A DNA stretch of 64,000 nt from Tabrizicola sp. (GTDB taxonomy: Bacteria > Pseudomonadota > Alphaproteobacteria > Rhodobacterales > Rhodobacteraceae), in contig NZ_JAUCZH010000004.1 of the NCBI RefSeq assembly GCF_030373185.1, positions 372,001 to 436,000 of the forward strand, given 5' to 3'. Under the pieces are notes generated by a model. It was given only the letters and a program-made list of their open reading frames with translations. It was not told where the DNA came from and searched no databases. Positions 36,769 to 45,766 of the stretch are shown piece after piece; positions within the stretch are counted from its first letter, which is position 1; every line of letters starts with the position of its first letter. Made by a program: the position numbers and the translations under genes.

Positions 36769-38172
36769 ATGTCCGAACTCTGGCGTCTGTCCGCTGTTCA
36801 ACTCGCCCGCGCCGTTCGGCGCCGTGAGGTGTCGGCGTCAGAGGTGACGCAGGCTCATCTTGACCGCCTTGACGCTGTCAACCCTGCCATCAATGCCGTG
36901 GTGCAGGATTGCGCGGAGGAAGCACTTGCCGCCGCTGCAACGCTTGATGCCCGCATTTCTCTGGGTGAATATCCCGGACGCCTGGCTGGGGTTCCGGTGA
37001 CGATCAAGGTGAATGTCGATCAAGCCGGGCATGCCACCACCAACGGATTGCGCATTTCGAAAGACGCCGTTGCGCAGAATGACAGCCCCGTCGTTGCCAA
37101 TCTGCGCCGCGCGGGGGCCATCGTCGTGGGGCGTACCAATACTCCTGCGTTTTCCTTGAGATGGTTTACAAAGAACGACCTGCACGGTCAGACCCTGAAC
37201 CCCCGCAACAAGTTGATCACGCCGGGTGGATCTTCGGGCGGTGCCGCGGCTGCTGTGGCCAGCGGGATCTGTGCGATCGGACACGGTACGGACATCGCCG
37301 GCTCAATCCGCTACCCGGCCTATGCCTGCGGGTTGCACGGGCTGCGTCCAACCCTGGGGCGGGTTCCAGCTTACAACGCTTCTGCGCCAGACCGTTTCAT
37401 CGGTGCGCAGCTGATGGCAGTGTCCGGCCCCATTGCCCGTTCGATCGAGGATATCGCGCTGTCCTTCCACGCGATGGCGACGGCCGATCCGCGCGATCCA
37501 TGGTATACGCCCGCGCCCCTCGATGGCGCGGCTTACGCTCGGCGCATTGCCTTGGCGCTGGCGCCTGACAACATGCCAGTCGACGGGCGGGTCCGCGACT
37601 CGCTGGTCCGCGCCGCACGGACCCTGCAAGACGCAGGATGGGAGGTGGAAGAGGTTTCTTGCCCGCCAATGCGCGAGGCGGCCGCTGTCAATGCGACGCT
37701 CTGGATGGCGGACACCCGGTTTGCTGCCCAGGAGATGATTGCGCGCGAGGGTGAGCCGGACTCGCAATTCGTGTTCCAGCAAATGAGCCTCGCGGCAGGT
37801 CCGATCGATCTGGACAGCGTGATGCGGGCGCTACAGACCCGCGCATCACTGGTGCGCCAGTGGGAGATGTTCCTGAGCCGCTATCCCGTGCTTCTTTGCC
37901 CGGTATCAGGCGATCTGCCCTTTGATCAGCAGCTAGATGTCAGCTCGCAATCGGCGTTCGCAGCTGTTTACGAGGCCCAGTTGACCCAGCGCGGACTGCC
38001 GACGATGGGTATGCCCGCGCTCAGCCTTGCCACTGGCTATGCTGACGGCCGTCCGGTGGGGGTGCAACTGGTCAGCGCGCGCTTCCGGGAAGACATTCTT
38101 CTGGCGGTTGGCGCAACTCTGGAAGCAGCAGGCCACCATCCGGGCGTTTCCGATCCGTTTTCCCCCGGATGA
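36769..38172 (+). CDS. Amidase-signature-family hydrolase
   Basis: A 467-residue enzyme with the complete amidase-signature triad: K80 in VPVTIKVNVD, cis-serine S155 in TPGGSSGGAA, and nucleophile S179 in GTDIAGSIRYP. The 24-residue gap between the two serines matches the family. It hydrolyses an amide to acid plus ammonia; the substrate is unknown. It is not in an obvious operon, so a catabolic partner cannot be named. ATG 36769 follows AGGAAAG and is preferred over the start at 36691, which adds unrelated sequence. It is not GatA, as no GatB/GatC gene is near. Confidence 0.88.
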   Translation: MSELWRLSAVQLARAVRRREVSASEVTQAHLDRLDAVNPAINAVVQDCAEEALAAAATLDARISLGEYPGRLAGVPVTIKVNVDQAGHATTNGLRISKDAVAQNDSPVVANLRRAGAIVVGRTNTPAFSLRWFTKNDLHGQTLNPRNKLITPGGSSGGAAAAVASGICAIGHGTDIAGSIRYPAYACGLHGLRPTLGRVPAYNASAPDRFIGAQLMAVSGPIARSIEDIALSFHAMATADPRDPWYTPAPLDGAAYARRIALALAPDNMPVDGRVRDSLVRAARTLQDAGWEVEEVSCPPMREAAAVNATLWMADTRFAAQEMIAREGEPDSQFVFQQMSLAAGPIDLDSVMRALQTRASLVRQWEMFLSRYPVLLCPVSGDLPFDQQLDVSSQSAFAAVYEAQLTQRGLPTMGMPALSLATGYADGRPVGVQLVSARFREDILLAVGATLEAAGHHPGVSDPFSPG

Positions 38173-38823
38173 CCCAACCAAAGTCCGTGGTTTGCTGCCG
38201 TACAGGGAACCGCAGGTCGATCCCCAGATGCAGCCCCCTGAAATGCAAGCTCGGCAGGTAGGTTGGGGCGTGCCAAGGGCCTTGGCCAAGTCGGGCTCAA
38301 ACGACCGGTTTGGAAAAGGCCACGCAATGTGCGGACCGCCAGCTTTGAGCCACAAGCAACACTTTTCAGGTCTTCTCGGAGGCCTGGAAGCCCGCTGGGC
38401 AAGTTGGCGCTTGGGGCGATGTGTCGGAGTGACCGTATTGCCGGACTGCCCAAGCCTCGATCAACCCTCGTCGCTTGTCGACTGCATCGCCACTGGACCT
38501 TCATGGATGCTAGGACTTGATCTGCACACAAGCCAGACTTCGGTTCTTCCTGGCGCTGGCGCTGGCGCTGGCGCTGGCGCTGGCGCTGGCACTCGGTGAT
38601 CGGATCAATTCCCTCCTTCTTCCAACCAGTCACCGCTCTAGGGCTGGGGGTAGATACTTCCACGTGTTCAACGAAATCTGCGGCAACCGTCGGAACGCCA
38701 TTAACCGCGCACCATGTGCCGTTGGGGTTCTGAACAGGCAGATTTTCACCTAGGTAACGAATGGCAGTCGCCAGTTGGCAAATTATGGCTTGAACCCTGA
38801 TCGAACCTTGCGATGGATGGTGC
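38173..38823. other. 650-base stretch without a supportable gene
   Basis: Between the amidase and the ModE-like gene lies a region with several open frames on both strands but none with family similarity or a ribosome site. It holds a tandem hexanucleotide repeat at 38551 and has the look of decayed sequence. The last ~60 bases before 38824 are AT-richer and may contain the mod promoter. Confidence 0.4.
38551..38592. repeat. Tandem TGGCGC hexanucleotide repeat
   Basis: Six perfect TGGCGC units (38551-38586) and a seventh changed to TGGCAC (38587-38592). It lies in non-coding DNA. A repeat of this kind can change length by slippage; because the unit is six bases it would keep any reading frame. 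Confidence 0.9.
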
Positions 38824-39195
38824 ATGACAAACCGTTCCTCCCATCCGACACTCAGCCTGCGTATCCGCTTTGGCGGGGATGACATGCTCGGCCCTGGCAG
38901 AGCCGAGTTGCTGGAACGGATCAGCAGCACCGGCTCCATCGCCGCCGCTGCCCGCGACATGGGGATGAGCTACAAGCGCGCCTGGATGCTGATCGAAACG
39001 CTTAACGCAATGTTCCGCGCTCCGGTGGTCGACAGTTCACGCGGTGGGCCGGGTGGGGGCGGCGCGATCCTGACTGAAACAGGTCAGACTGTCCTTGCAC
39101 AGTATCGCGCCCTTGAGGCGCGGGCGATTGCGGCCGGAGCCGAGGAGATTTCAAATCTGCAAGCGATGCTAAGGGATATTCCCGACGGAAAATAA
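38824..39195 (+). CDS. ModE N-terminal-type winged-helix regulator
   Basis: A 123-residue DNA-binding protein: LLERISSTGSIAAAARDMGMSYKRAWMLIETLN is the LysR/ModE-type helix-turn-helix. The later AILTETGQTVLAQYRALE matches the ModE N-terminal domain. The molybdate-binding MopI (TOBE) domains of full ModE are missing, so it cannot sense molybdate in the usual way, unless it works with another protein. It is directly upstream of modA on the same strand, the usual place for a molybdate regulator. Confidence 0.87.
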   Translation: MTNRSSHPTLSLRIRFGGDDMLGPGRAELLERISSTGSIAAAARDMGMSYKRAWMLIETLNAMFRAPVVDSSRGGPGGGGAILTETGQTVLAQYRALEARAIAAGAEEISNLQAMLRDIPDGK

Positions 39196-39198
39196 CGC

Positions 39199-39246
39199 TT
39201 GACGCAGGGCTGCCTGTCGCGCGTTATGTCCCGCGAAACATATCAC
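39199..39246 (+). promoter_or_regulatory. modA promoter overlapped by a Mo-box-like palindrome
   Basis: TTGACG (39199-39204) is a good -35, with TTATGT (39224-39229) as a -10 after 19 bases. The -10 lies in a 9-6-9 inverted repeat, CGTTATGTC-N6-AACATATCA (39222-39245), similar to the ModE consensus CGnTATATA-N6-TATATAnCG. A repressor here would block RNA polymerase directly when molybdate is plentiful. Confidence 0.5.
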
Positions 39247-39258
39247 TTGGACATCAGG

Positions 39259-40038
39259 ATGCATTTGTCGCGTCGCGGTTTGGTTGGATTGATCCTTTGC
39301 CTGCTGGCGCCCGTGCAGCCTTCCCATGCGCGGGACGACGTGCCGGTGATAGCGGCCGCTTCGAATCTTGAATTTGCGTTGGTCGAGATTGTTTCAAATT
39401 TTCAGAAGGATACCGGCCAGACCGTGCGGCTGTCGTTCGGGTCGACGGGCAATCTGGCGCGCCAGATCCGGCAGGGAGCGCCGTTTCAGATGTTTCTGGC
39501 GGCGGATGAGAAGACTCCGCTGGCGCTCCATTCCGAGGCGCTGACCGAGGATGCGGGCAGCATCTATGCGGTCGGCCGGATCGTGCTTGTGGCCCCCAAG
39601 GGTGGGGCGCTGCGTCCCGATACGGATTTGAATGGTCTGGCGGCCATGATCGAGGCGGGCCAGATCACCCGGTTCGCCATCGCCAATCCAGAACACGCCC
39701 CCTTTGGGATTGCTGCGCGCGAGGCGTTGCAGCACCGTGGGCTGTGGGACGCGCTGAAGCCTCGGCTGGTGCTGGGCGAAAACATCAGTCAGGCTGCGCA
39801 ATTCGCCCTGTCGGGCAATGCCGAGGGTGGGATCATCGCGCTGTCACTGGCGCTGGCTCCCGAGGTGGCGAAGCGAGGCGACCATGCGATCATCCCCGCG
39901 GACTGGCATCATCCCTTGTCGCAGCGCATGGTGCTTTTGCGCGGGGCGGGTCCAGTGGCGCGGGCGTTTCATGACTACATGAATTCCCCGCTGGCGCGCG
40001 AGATTCTGGCTCGGTATGGGTTCGGGCTTCCGGGCTGA
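39259..40038 (+). CDS. modA: Molybdate ABC transporter substrate-binding protein
   Basis: A 259-residue secreted protein: signal MHLSRRGLVGLILCLLAP ending near SHA, then VIAAASNLEFALVEIVSNFQ and VRLSFGSTGNLARQI, the ModA ligand-binding motifs. It binds molybdate (or tungstate) in the periplasm. ATG 39259 is chosen because it leaves a correct signal peptide; an ATG at 39226 lies inside the Mo-box and a TTG at 39199 is the -35 box. modB follows after 23 bases. Confidence 0.92.
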   Translation: MHLSRRGLVGLILCLLAPVQPSHARDDVPVIAAASNLEFALVEIVSNFQKDTGQTVRLSFGSTGNLARQIRQGAPFQMFLAADEKTPLALHSEALTEDAGSIYAVGRIVLVAPKGGALRPDTDLNGLAAMIEAGQITRFAIANPEHAPFGIAAREALQHRGLWDALKPRLVLGENISQAAQFALSGNAEGGIIALSLALAPEVAKRGDHAIIPADWHHPLSQRMVLLRGAGPVARAFHDYMNSPLAREILARYGFGLPG

Positions 40039-40061
40039 CCGTGCTAGGTAGGTAAAAGACC

Positions 40062-40730
40062 TTGGACTGGACCGCACTTTCTCTTTCGCTCGAACTTGCC
40101 GTCTGGACGGTCGTGATCCTGCTTCCGGTTTCGGTGGGGACAGGGCGCTGGCTGGCCTATGGCCGATTTCGCGGCAAGGGCATGGTCGAGGCGCTGGTGA
40201 TGCTGCCGCTTGTGCTGCCGCCGACGGTGTTCGGTTTCTATCTTCTGGTAAGTTTCGGACGAACCTCTCCCATAGGTGCTTTCTGGCAGGACATGTTCGG
40301 CCACCAGCTTGTCTTCAGCTTTGAAGGCCTGGTTGCGGCCTCGGTCATCTTCAACCTGCCGTTTGCCATCCAGCCCGCCCAACGCGGATTCGAGGCGATC
40401 CCGCTTGAGGTGCGCGAGGCGGCGGCGACCTGCGGGATGTCGCCCTTTCGGTCACTGTGGAAGGTGGAACTGCCATTGGCATGGCCGGGGGTGATGACGG
40501 CCATGGTGCTGACATTCGCGCATACCTTGGGTGAATTTGGCATCGTGCTGATGGTGGGCGGGTCGATCCCGGGCGAGACGAAAACCATCGCCATCGCAAT
40601 CTACGACCGCGTACAGGCCTTTGATGACAAAAGCGCGGGAACCATGGCGGCGGCGCTGGTGGCAATTTCCTTCCTGACTATCACCGTGACTTTCTGGCTG
40701 TCTTCCCGGGTCGGAAGGCGGCTGACATGA
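40062..40730 (+). CDS. modB: Molybdate ABC transporter permease
   Basis: A 222-residue permease beginning with TTG (LDWTALSLSLELAVWTVV), a start fixed by the family sequence and by AGGTA eight bases upstream; no better ATG exists. It has about five transmembrane segments and the EAA-loop IPLEVREAAATCGMSPFRSLWKVELPLAWPGVM. It carries molybdate across the inner membrane with ModA and ModC. modC begins in its stop codon (ATGA at 40727-40730). Confidence 0.94.
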   Translation: MDWTALSLSLELAVWTVVILLPVSVGTGRWLAYGRFRGKGMVEALVMLPLVLPPTVFGFYLLVSFGRTSPIGAFWQDMFGHQLVFSFEGLVAASVIFNLPFAIQPAQRGFEAIPLEVREAAATCGMSPFRSLWKVELPLAWPGVMTAMVLTFAHTLGEFGIVLMVGGSIPGETKTIAIAIYDRVQAFDDKSAGTMAAALVAISFLTITVTFWLSSRVGRRLT

Positions 40731-41836
40731 CCCTTGTCGTCGATCTCAAAGCTGAGGGGCCGATCCCGCTTGATCTGTCATTCCGCGTCGCTGAGGGGGA
40801 ACTTCTGGCGCTGGTCGGTCATTCGGGGTCGGGCAAGACCACGGTCTTGCGCAGCATCGCCGGCCTTTGGACGCCGACTGATGCCCGGGTGATGGCAGGA
40901 GGCACGGTCTGGCTGGATACGGGGCAGGGGGTCAACCTGCCACCCCACCGCCGGCATCTGGGGGTGGTGTTCCAGAACTACGCGCTGTTTCCGCACATGT
41001 CCGCCCTTCAGAACGTCATGGCCGCGATGCAGACGCCTGACCGCAGGGAGGCAGGGCGGCTCTTGGAACTGGTGCATCTTGACGGCCTTGCCGACCGAAA
41101 GCCCGCCAAACTGTCAGGCGGCCAGCAGCAGCGCGTTGCCGTGGCCCGGGCCATGGCGCGTCGTCCCTTGGCCTTGTTGCTGGACGAGCCGTTTTCGGCG
41201 GTGGACCGCGCCACCCGCGACCAGTTGCATGCCGAGATCATCGGCCTTCGCGCGCATCTGAACATGCCGGTCATTCTGGTCACCCATGAAATGAACGAGG
41301 CTCAGCTTCTTGCCGACAGGATGGTGGTGATCGACAAGGGCTGCCTGCTGCGCGAAGGCCCGACTGCCGAGGTCATGGCCGACCCCGATGCCCTGCGCGC
41401 AATGGGCATCCGCGAGGTTGCGGCCATGTTTTCCGCCGTCGTCGTGGCGCAGGATGAAGACGGTCTGACCCGGCTTGATGCCGCGACTGGCCCGATCTTC
41501 CTGCCCGGCGCTCTTGGCCCGCCCGGCACCCGTCTTCGTGTCCGGGTGCTGGCGCATGAGGTCATCCTGTCGCGTGCGCGGCCCGAGGGGCTTTCGGCGC
41601 AGAACATCCTGCCCGCCACTGTCGTTTCGCTGCAGCAGGGTGACGACCCGGGGGTCATGGTGCATCTGGCGATCGGTGGGGATGAGATCGTCGCCCGCAT
41701 CACCCGCCGCGCGGCCTCAGCCATGCAGCTTGCCCCCGGTGACGTGGTTCATGTGATCCTGAAATCGATGTCGGTTGCGCGCGACCGCATCGCGCTGGCA
41801 GGGCAGGCGGGGCAGGTTGGGCAACCGCTGCCCTGA
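40727..41836 (+). CDS. modC: Molybdate ABC transporter ATP-binding protein
   Basis: A 369-residue ATPase with GHSGSGKTTVLRSIAGL (Walker A), LSGGQQQRVAVARAM (signature) and LALLLDEPFSAVD (Walker B). The C-terminal ~70 residues form a molybdate-binding TOBE/MopI domain (PATVVSLQQGDDPGVMVHLAIGG), which can trans-inhibit transport when molybdate is abundant. It is the last gene of modABC and overlaps modB by 4 bases. It converges on the kynureninase-like gene with about 34 bases between them. Confidence 0.95.
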   Translation: MTLVVDLKAEGPIPLDLSFRVAEGELLALVGHSGSGKTTVLRSIAGLWTPTDARVMAGGTVWLDTGQGVNLPPHRRHLGVVFQNYALFPHMSALQNVMAAMQTPDRREAGRLLELVHLDGLADRKPAKLSGGQQQRVAVARAMARRPLALLLDEPFSAVDRATRDQLHAEIIGLRAHLNMPVILVTHEMNEAQLLADRMVVIDKGCLLREGPTAEVMADPDALRAMGIREVAAMFSAVVVAQDEDGLTRLDAATGPIFLPGALGPPGTRLRVRVLAHEVILSRARPEGLSAQNILPATVVSLQQGDDPGVMVHLAIGGDEIVARITRRAASAMQLAPGDVVHVILKSMSVARDRIALAGQAGQVGQPLP

Positions 41837-41870
41837 CCTTGCAGGACCGAGTTGCTGAACGGTGGCGGCC

Positions 41871-42995
41871 TCAGGGTCGCAGCAGGCCCGCCAGCGCGCG
41901 GGCCAACTGGTCGCAGCCCGCAGCCGTTGTCAGCACGCCGGGAGAAAGCCGCAAGGTCTGGCCCCGGCAGTCTGTGGTCACGCCCTGATCTCGCAATGCG
42001 GCCACGATCTGCCCGGCCGGGCGGTCATCGGGCAGGCGCAGCATCACCGATCCGCCCCGCTCCTCCGCAGGGCGGGGGGTAAGGACGGGCAGGCGGAAAT
42101 CGTCGGCGATCTGGAACAGCCTTTCGGTCAGCGCCCGGTTATGTGCCAGAATGGCCACGTGATCCTGACCTGCGTGCCAATCAAGTGCGGGCAGCGAGGC
42201 CAGCGCCGCCATGCAGGACGGCGTGCCGGAATCGAACCGCCGGATACCCTGGGCATAGGCGAAGCGGGTGATATCCCAGTTGAACGGATCGGGCTGGCTG
42301 AACCAGCCGCGCAACTGCGGCTGACAGGTCGCGATCAAGGCGGGGTCTGCGTACAGCATCCCCGCCCCCGGTGTGCCGCACATCCATTTGAGCGAGGTCG
42401 ACAGCACGAAATCCACCGCAGGGGCGGCCACGTCAAACGGCAAAAGCCCCGCCCCTTGGGTTATATCCACCCCCACCAGCGACCCCATCCGCCGCCCATG
42501 TTCCGCCATCGCCTGAAGGTTGACCCGGTGCGACGAGGTGGACGAAACCCATGTAAGCAGCGCCAGCCCCACATCCGGGGTCCAAGCGGCCAGGAAATCC
42601 TCATCCTCCACCCAGGCCGCGCCTTGCCGCAGGGGAACGGTCTTCAGCGTGAACCCCCGTGCCTTGGCCATTCCGGACAAGAGAAAATGGTTGGACGGAA
42701 AGCAATCCGCCGCGACCAGAAGGCTTTTGCCGCGCAACACCTGATCCGGCAGCGCCTCGATCAGCATGTGCAGACCCTGCGTTACGCTTTCACAGCTTGT
42801 TACCGTGTCCGGGGCTGCATTGATGATGGCCCGCCAACGGTCGATGAACCTGTGCCGCAGCGGCAGGACCACGCCCCATTGCGCATCATCCGGGCGGCCC
42901 CAGACCTTGGCGAATTCGGTAAGCGCCGTGGCCATGTCGTCGGCCTTGCCGGGATACATGCCGATGGAGTGATACAGGAAGTAGGCGTCTGACAT
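41871..42995 (-). CDS. Class V aminotransferase / kynureninase-like PLP enzyme
   Basis: A 374-residue PLP enzyme. The lysine of FVLSTSLKWMCGTPGAGMLY (~residue 222) binds PLP; GVDITQGAGLLPFDV before it contains the D and adjacent residues that hold the cofactor. Sequence and size match a group of kynureninase-like class V aminotransferases. No other tryptophan-catabolism genes are nearby, so kynureninase itself is doubtful, and a cysteine-desulfurase or other lyase activity is possible. ATG 42995 is the only good start. It diverges from the aldo/keto reductase. Confidence 0.8.
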   Translation of the reverse strand: MSDAYFLYHSIGMYPGKADDMATALTEFAKVWGRPDDAQWGVVLPLRHRFIDRWRAIINAAPDTVTSCESVTQGLHMLIEALPDQVLRGKSLLVAADCFPSNHFLLSGMAKARGFTLKTVPLRQGAAWVEDEDFLAAWTPDVGLALLTWVSSTSSHRVNLQAMAEHGRRMGSLVGVDITQGAGLLPFDVAAPAVDFVLSTSLKWMCGTPGAGMLYADPALIATCQPQLRGWFSQPDPFNWDITRFAYAQGIRRFDSGTPSCMAALASLPALDWHAGQDHVAILAHNRALTERLFQIADDFRLPVLTPRPAEERGGSVMLRLPDDRPAGQIVAALRDQGVTTDCRGQTLRLSPGVLTTAAGCDQLARALAGLLRP

Positions 42996-43211
42996 GGTTG
43001 TTCCCGAATTGCGGTCACCTTCTGATAGGGCCTTGATCCTGCCGGGTGAAGCCCCACCGGGCCAATCGGGGCGTAATCGGTTCGAAACCCCGGCTTGAAA
43101 GGGGGCGCTGCTGGGAACGGGTGTCGCACTTCGCCACCGTCTCTGGCCATTTCCCCCTTGCCATCATGCCTGACTTGCCGCTTTGTCGCGCCGTCACACC
43201 AAGGAAGACCC

Positions 43212-44033
43212 ATGACCCCCACCCGCCTGCGCCTGAATGATGGCCACATGATCCCGCAACTTGGGCTTGGCATCTGGCAGGTGCCGGCTGAAATCACCGC
43301 GACGACGGTCGCCACGGCTCTGGGCCTTGGCTACCGTCTGGTCGATGGTGCGGCGATCTATGGCAATGAGGTCGGGCAGGGCGAAGGCATCCGGCAAAGC
43401 GGTCTGCCTCGGGATGAGGTGTTCATCACCACCAAGGTCTGGAACGACGATCAGGGCCATGACGCCACCCTGCGCGCGGTTGAGGCAAGCCTTTCGCGGC
43501 TGGCAATGGACCGGATCGATCTGTGCCTGATCCACTGGCCCTGCCCGGCGCGCGACCTTTATGTCGATACCTGGCGCGCGCTGATCCGGCTCAAGGACGA
43601 GGGGCGCGTCCGCTCGATCGGCGTGTCGAACTTCATGCCGTCGCATCTGGAGCGGCTGGTGGGGGAAACCGGGGTGATCCCGGTCCTGAACCAGATCGAG
43701 TTGAACCCACGCCTTCAGCAAGCCGAACTGCGCGCGCTGCATGACCGGATGGGCATCGTCACCCAAAGCTGGACGCCTTTGGGTCAGGGTCGCAGCTTTG
43801 ACGCCGACCCGGTGCAGGCCGCTTCCTTGCGCACGGGCAAAAGCCCGGCACAGGTGATCTTGCGTTGGCATGTCCAGCTTGGTGTTGCGGTCATTCCCCG
43901 GTCCACTCGTGCGGCCGGGCTTGCGGAAAACCTTGATATCTTCGACTTCACCCTGACAGATGGTGAGATGGCCGCCATGGCCACCTTGGACGAGGGTCAG
44001 CGCTGTGGCCCCGACCCTATGACCTTTGCCTGA
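43212..44033 (+). CDS. Aldo/keto reductase
   Basis: A 273-residue TIM-barrel reductase. LGLGIWQVP opens it. Catalytic residues are visible: D and Y in DGAAIYGNE, K in TTKVWND, H in IHWPCP. The NADPH-binding end is VIPRSTRAAGLAENLDIF. It is of the 2,5-diketo-D-gluconate-reductase type and reduces aldehydes or ketones; the substrate is unknown. AAGGAAG precedes ATG 43212, and a longer upstream start at 43095 is rejected as unlike the family. The VOC gene follows after 9 bases. Confidence 0.92.
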   Translation: MTPTRLRLNDGHMIPQLGLGIWQVPAEITATTVATALGLGYRLVDGAAIYGNEVGQGEGIRQSGLPRDEVFITTKVWNDDQGHDATLRAVEASLSRLAMDRIDLCLIHWPCPARDLYVDTWRALIRLKDEGRVRSIGVSNFMPSHLERLVGETGVIPVLNQIELNPRLQQAELRALHDRMGIVTQSWTPLGQGRSFDADPVQAASLRTGKSPAQVILRWHVQLGVAVIPRSTRAAGLAENLDIFDFTLTDGEMAAMATLDEGQRCGPDPMTFA

Positions 44034-44042
44034 GGCGATCCC

Positions 44043-44678
44043 GTGCTTGTTCCCGAACTGACCGTCCAGAACATCGATCAAGCGGCCCGCGTGTTGGGGG
44101 ATGTCTTCGGCTTTGCCCCGGGCGGCGACCTTTGGCATCGTGGCACTCAGGCGGTGCGTCTGGTCGCGGGCGTGCCACAGGGGCATGGCCGGATCGACCA
44201 CATCGCCCTGACGGTGCCGGACATGGAGGTGGCCCTTGCCGGGCTGAAGTCGGCCGGTGCGACGCTCGATGCTGCGGTCACCCCGAATGGCCCCCAGTTG
44301 ATCCCGGAATTCTGGGACGACGGTCTGCGCTTTGTCTACCTCTCCGGCCCCTCCGCCGCCCGGATCGAGCTTTGCCAACGCATCACCGGGGCCGCGCCGG
44401 ATGTGGGGCATGACCATATTGGCATCCCCTGCCATGATCTGCCCGCAATGCAGGCCTTCTTCGAAGGGCAGGGAGCGCGGCTGACTGCCTCGGTAGATCT
44501 TTTGCGCCCTGACGGCGTGGTGCCGGTTCGCTTTCTGTCTTTCGCAGGCGGTGTGATCGAACTTTACCAACCCAAGGACGCTGAACGTGCGGCCCATGGC
44601 CTTTGGTCACGGCTGCTGGTCGCGGGCCTTCCTGCGCGGCTTGAAGGCCCCGAGGGGCTGATCCTCGCACCGTTATAA
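44043..44678 (+). CDS. VOC-superfamily protein (glyoxalase/dioxygenase fold)
   Basis: A 211-residue protein starting with GTG, with the two beta-alpha-beta halves of the vicinal-oxygen-chelate fold: IDHIALTVPDMEVALAGLKSAGATLD in the first half and HDHIGIPCHDLPAMQAFFEGQGARL in the second. Metal ligands of glyoxalase I type could be H in IDHIAL, E in RIELCQR, H in HDHIGI and E in VIELYQP. The substrate is not known. It lies between the aldo/keto reductase and zapE on the same strand with small gaps, so it may be cotranscribed. Confidence 0.78.
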   Translation: MLVPELTVQNIDQAARVLGDVFGFAPGGDLWHRGTQAVRLVAGVPQGHGRIDHIALTVPDMEVALAGLKSAGATLDAAVTPNGPQLIPEFWDDGLRFVYLSGPSAARIELCQRITGAAPDVGHDHIGIPCHDLPAMQAFFEGQGARLTASVDLLRPDGVVPVRFLSFAGGVIELYQPKDAERAAHGLWSRLLVAGLPARLEGPEGLILAPL

Positions 44679-44683
44679 GCATA

Positions 44684-45763
44684 ATGCGCCAGACCCTGAC
44701 GCAAATCTACGAAGCCCGCGTTGCAGACGGCACCCTGCGCCCTGATCCGGCTCAGCATGCGGTGCTTGCCCCGCTGGAAGCCCTCCGCGTCTGGCTGGAA
44801 GAAAACGCCACCCGCCGCGTCGGTCTGTTCGCCGGTCTGTTCGCCAGACCGATCATCCCGCCAAAGGGCATGTATCTTTGGGGCGGCGTCGGGCGCGGCA
44901 AGTCCATGCTCATGGACCTGTTCACCGATGCCACGGATATTCCAGCCAAGCGCCGCGTCCATTTCCACGCCTTCATGCAAGAGGTCCACCGCGGAATGCA
45001 TGAGGCAAGGAAACGCGGCGTCGAAGATGCCATCGCCCCGGTGGCCGAGGCGATCATCCGCGACACCCGCCTGCTGGCGTTCGACGAGATGCAGATTTCC
45101 GACATCACCGATGCGATGATCGTGGGGCGGCTTTTCGAAAAACTGTTCGCCGCGGGGATCGTGATCGTCACCACCTCGAACCGCCCGCCGGAGGATCTTT
45201 ACAAGACCGGCCTGAACCGCGCCCTTTTCCTGCCCTTCATCGCCATGCTGGAAGACCGGCTGCAAGTGGTGGAACTGGAAAGCCCGACCGATTACCGCCA
45301 GCACCGTCTGGCGGGCGCGCAGGTCTATTTCCACCCCGCCCGCAGCGCGACCGGGGCCATTGCCGCCCTTTGGACTGACCTGACCGGCGGCGCGCCCGAA
45401 GCCCCCCTGACGCTGGAGGTGAATGGCCGCAAGCTGGATCTGCCGCGCTTTGCCAACGGTGTGGGCCGCGCAAGCTTCTGGGAACTGTGTTCAAAACCCC
45501 TTGGCCCGGCAGACTACCTTGCCATTGCGCAGGCGGTGCGGGTGCTGATCCTGGAACACATCCCCCAGCTTTCGGCCGCGAACTACAACGAGGCCAAGCG
45601 TTTCGTCACCTTGATTGACGCGCTTTATGAGGCGAAGGTCAGGCTGATCTGTTCCGCCGCCGAAGCGCCGGAGCGGCTTTATATCGAGGGCGAGGGCGCC
45701 TTCGAATTCGAGCGCACCGCCAGCCGCCTTCGCGAGATGCAAGCGGCTGACTGGGCAGTCTGA
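44684..45763 (+). CDS. zapE: Cell-division ATPase ZapE (AFG1 family)
   Basis: A 359-residue AAA-type ATPase with GGVGRGKSMLMD (Walker A, ~residue 67) and TRLLAFDEMQISD (Walker B, ~residue 125). VHFHAFMQEVHRGMH and the C-terminal SAAEAPERLYIEGE are typical of ZapE/AFG1. ZapE acts on the Z-ring in E. coli and its mitochondrial relative AFG1 is linked to respiratory-complex turnover. It begins 5 bases after the VOC stop and converges on the alternative oxidase, three bases between the stops. Confidence 0.92.
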   Translation: MRQTLTQIYEARVADGTLRPDPAQHAVLAPLEALRVWLEENATRRVGLFAGLFARPIIPPKGMYLWGGVGRGKSMLMDLFTDATDIPAKRRVHFHAFMQEVHRGMHEARKRGVEDAIAPVAEAIIRDTRLLAFDEMQISDITDAMIVGRLFEKLFAAGIVIVTTSNRPPEDLYKTGLNRALFLPFIAMLEDRLQVVELESPTDYRQHRLAGAQVYFHPARSATGAIAALWTDLTGGAPEAPLTLEVNGRKLDLPRFANGVGRASFWELCSKPLGPADYLAIAQAVRVLILEHIPQLSAANYNEAKRFVTLIDALYEAKVRLICSAAEAPERLYIEGEGAFEFERTASRLREMQAADWAV

Positions 45764-45766
45764 CGG

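Noticed and set aside
39199-39258. TTG start for modA at 39199 and ATG at 39226
   Set aside because: The TTG is the -35 box and the ATG lies in the Mo-box repeat; ATG 39259 gives a proper signal peptide.
41862-42992. 376-codon plus-strand frame
   Set aside because: Exact shadow of the class V aminotransferase-like gene, which carries the PLP motif on the other strand.
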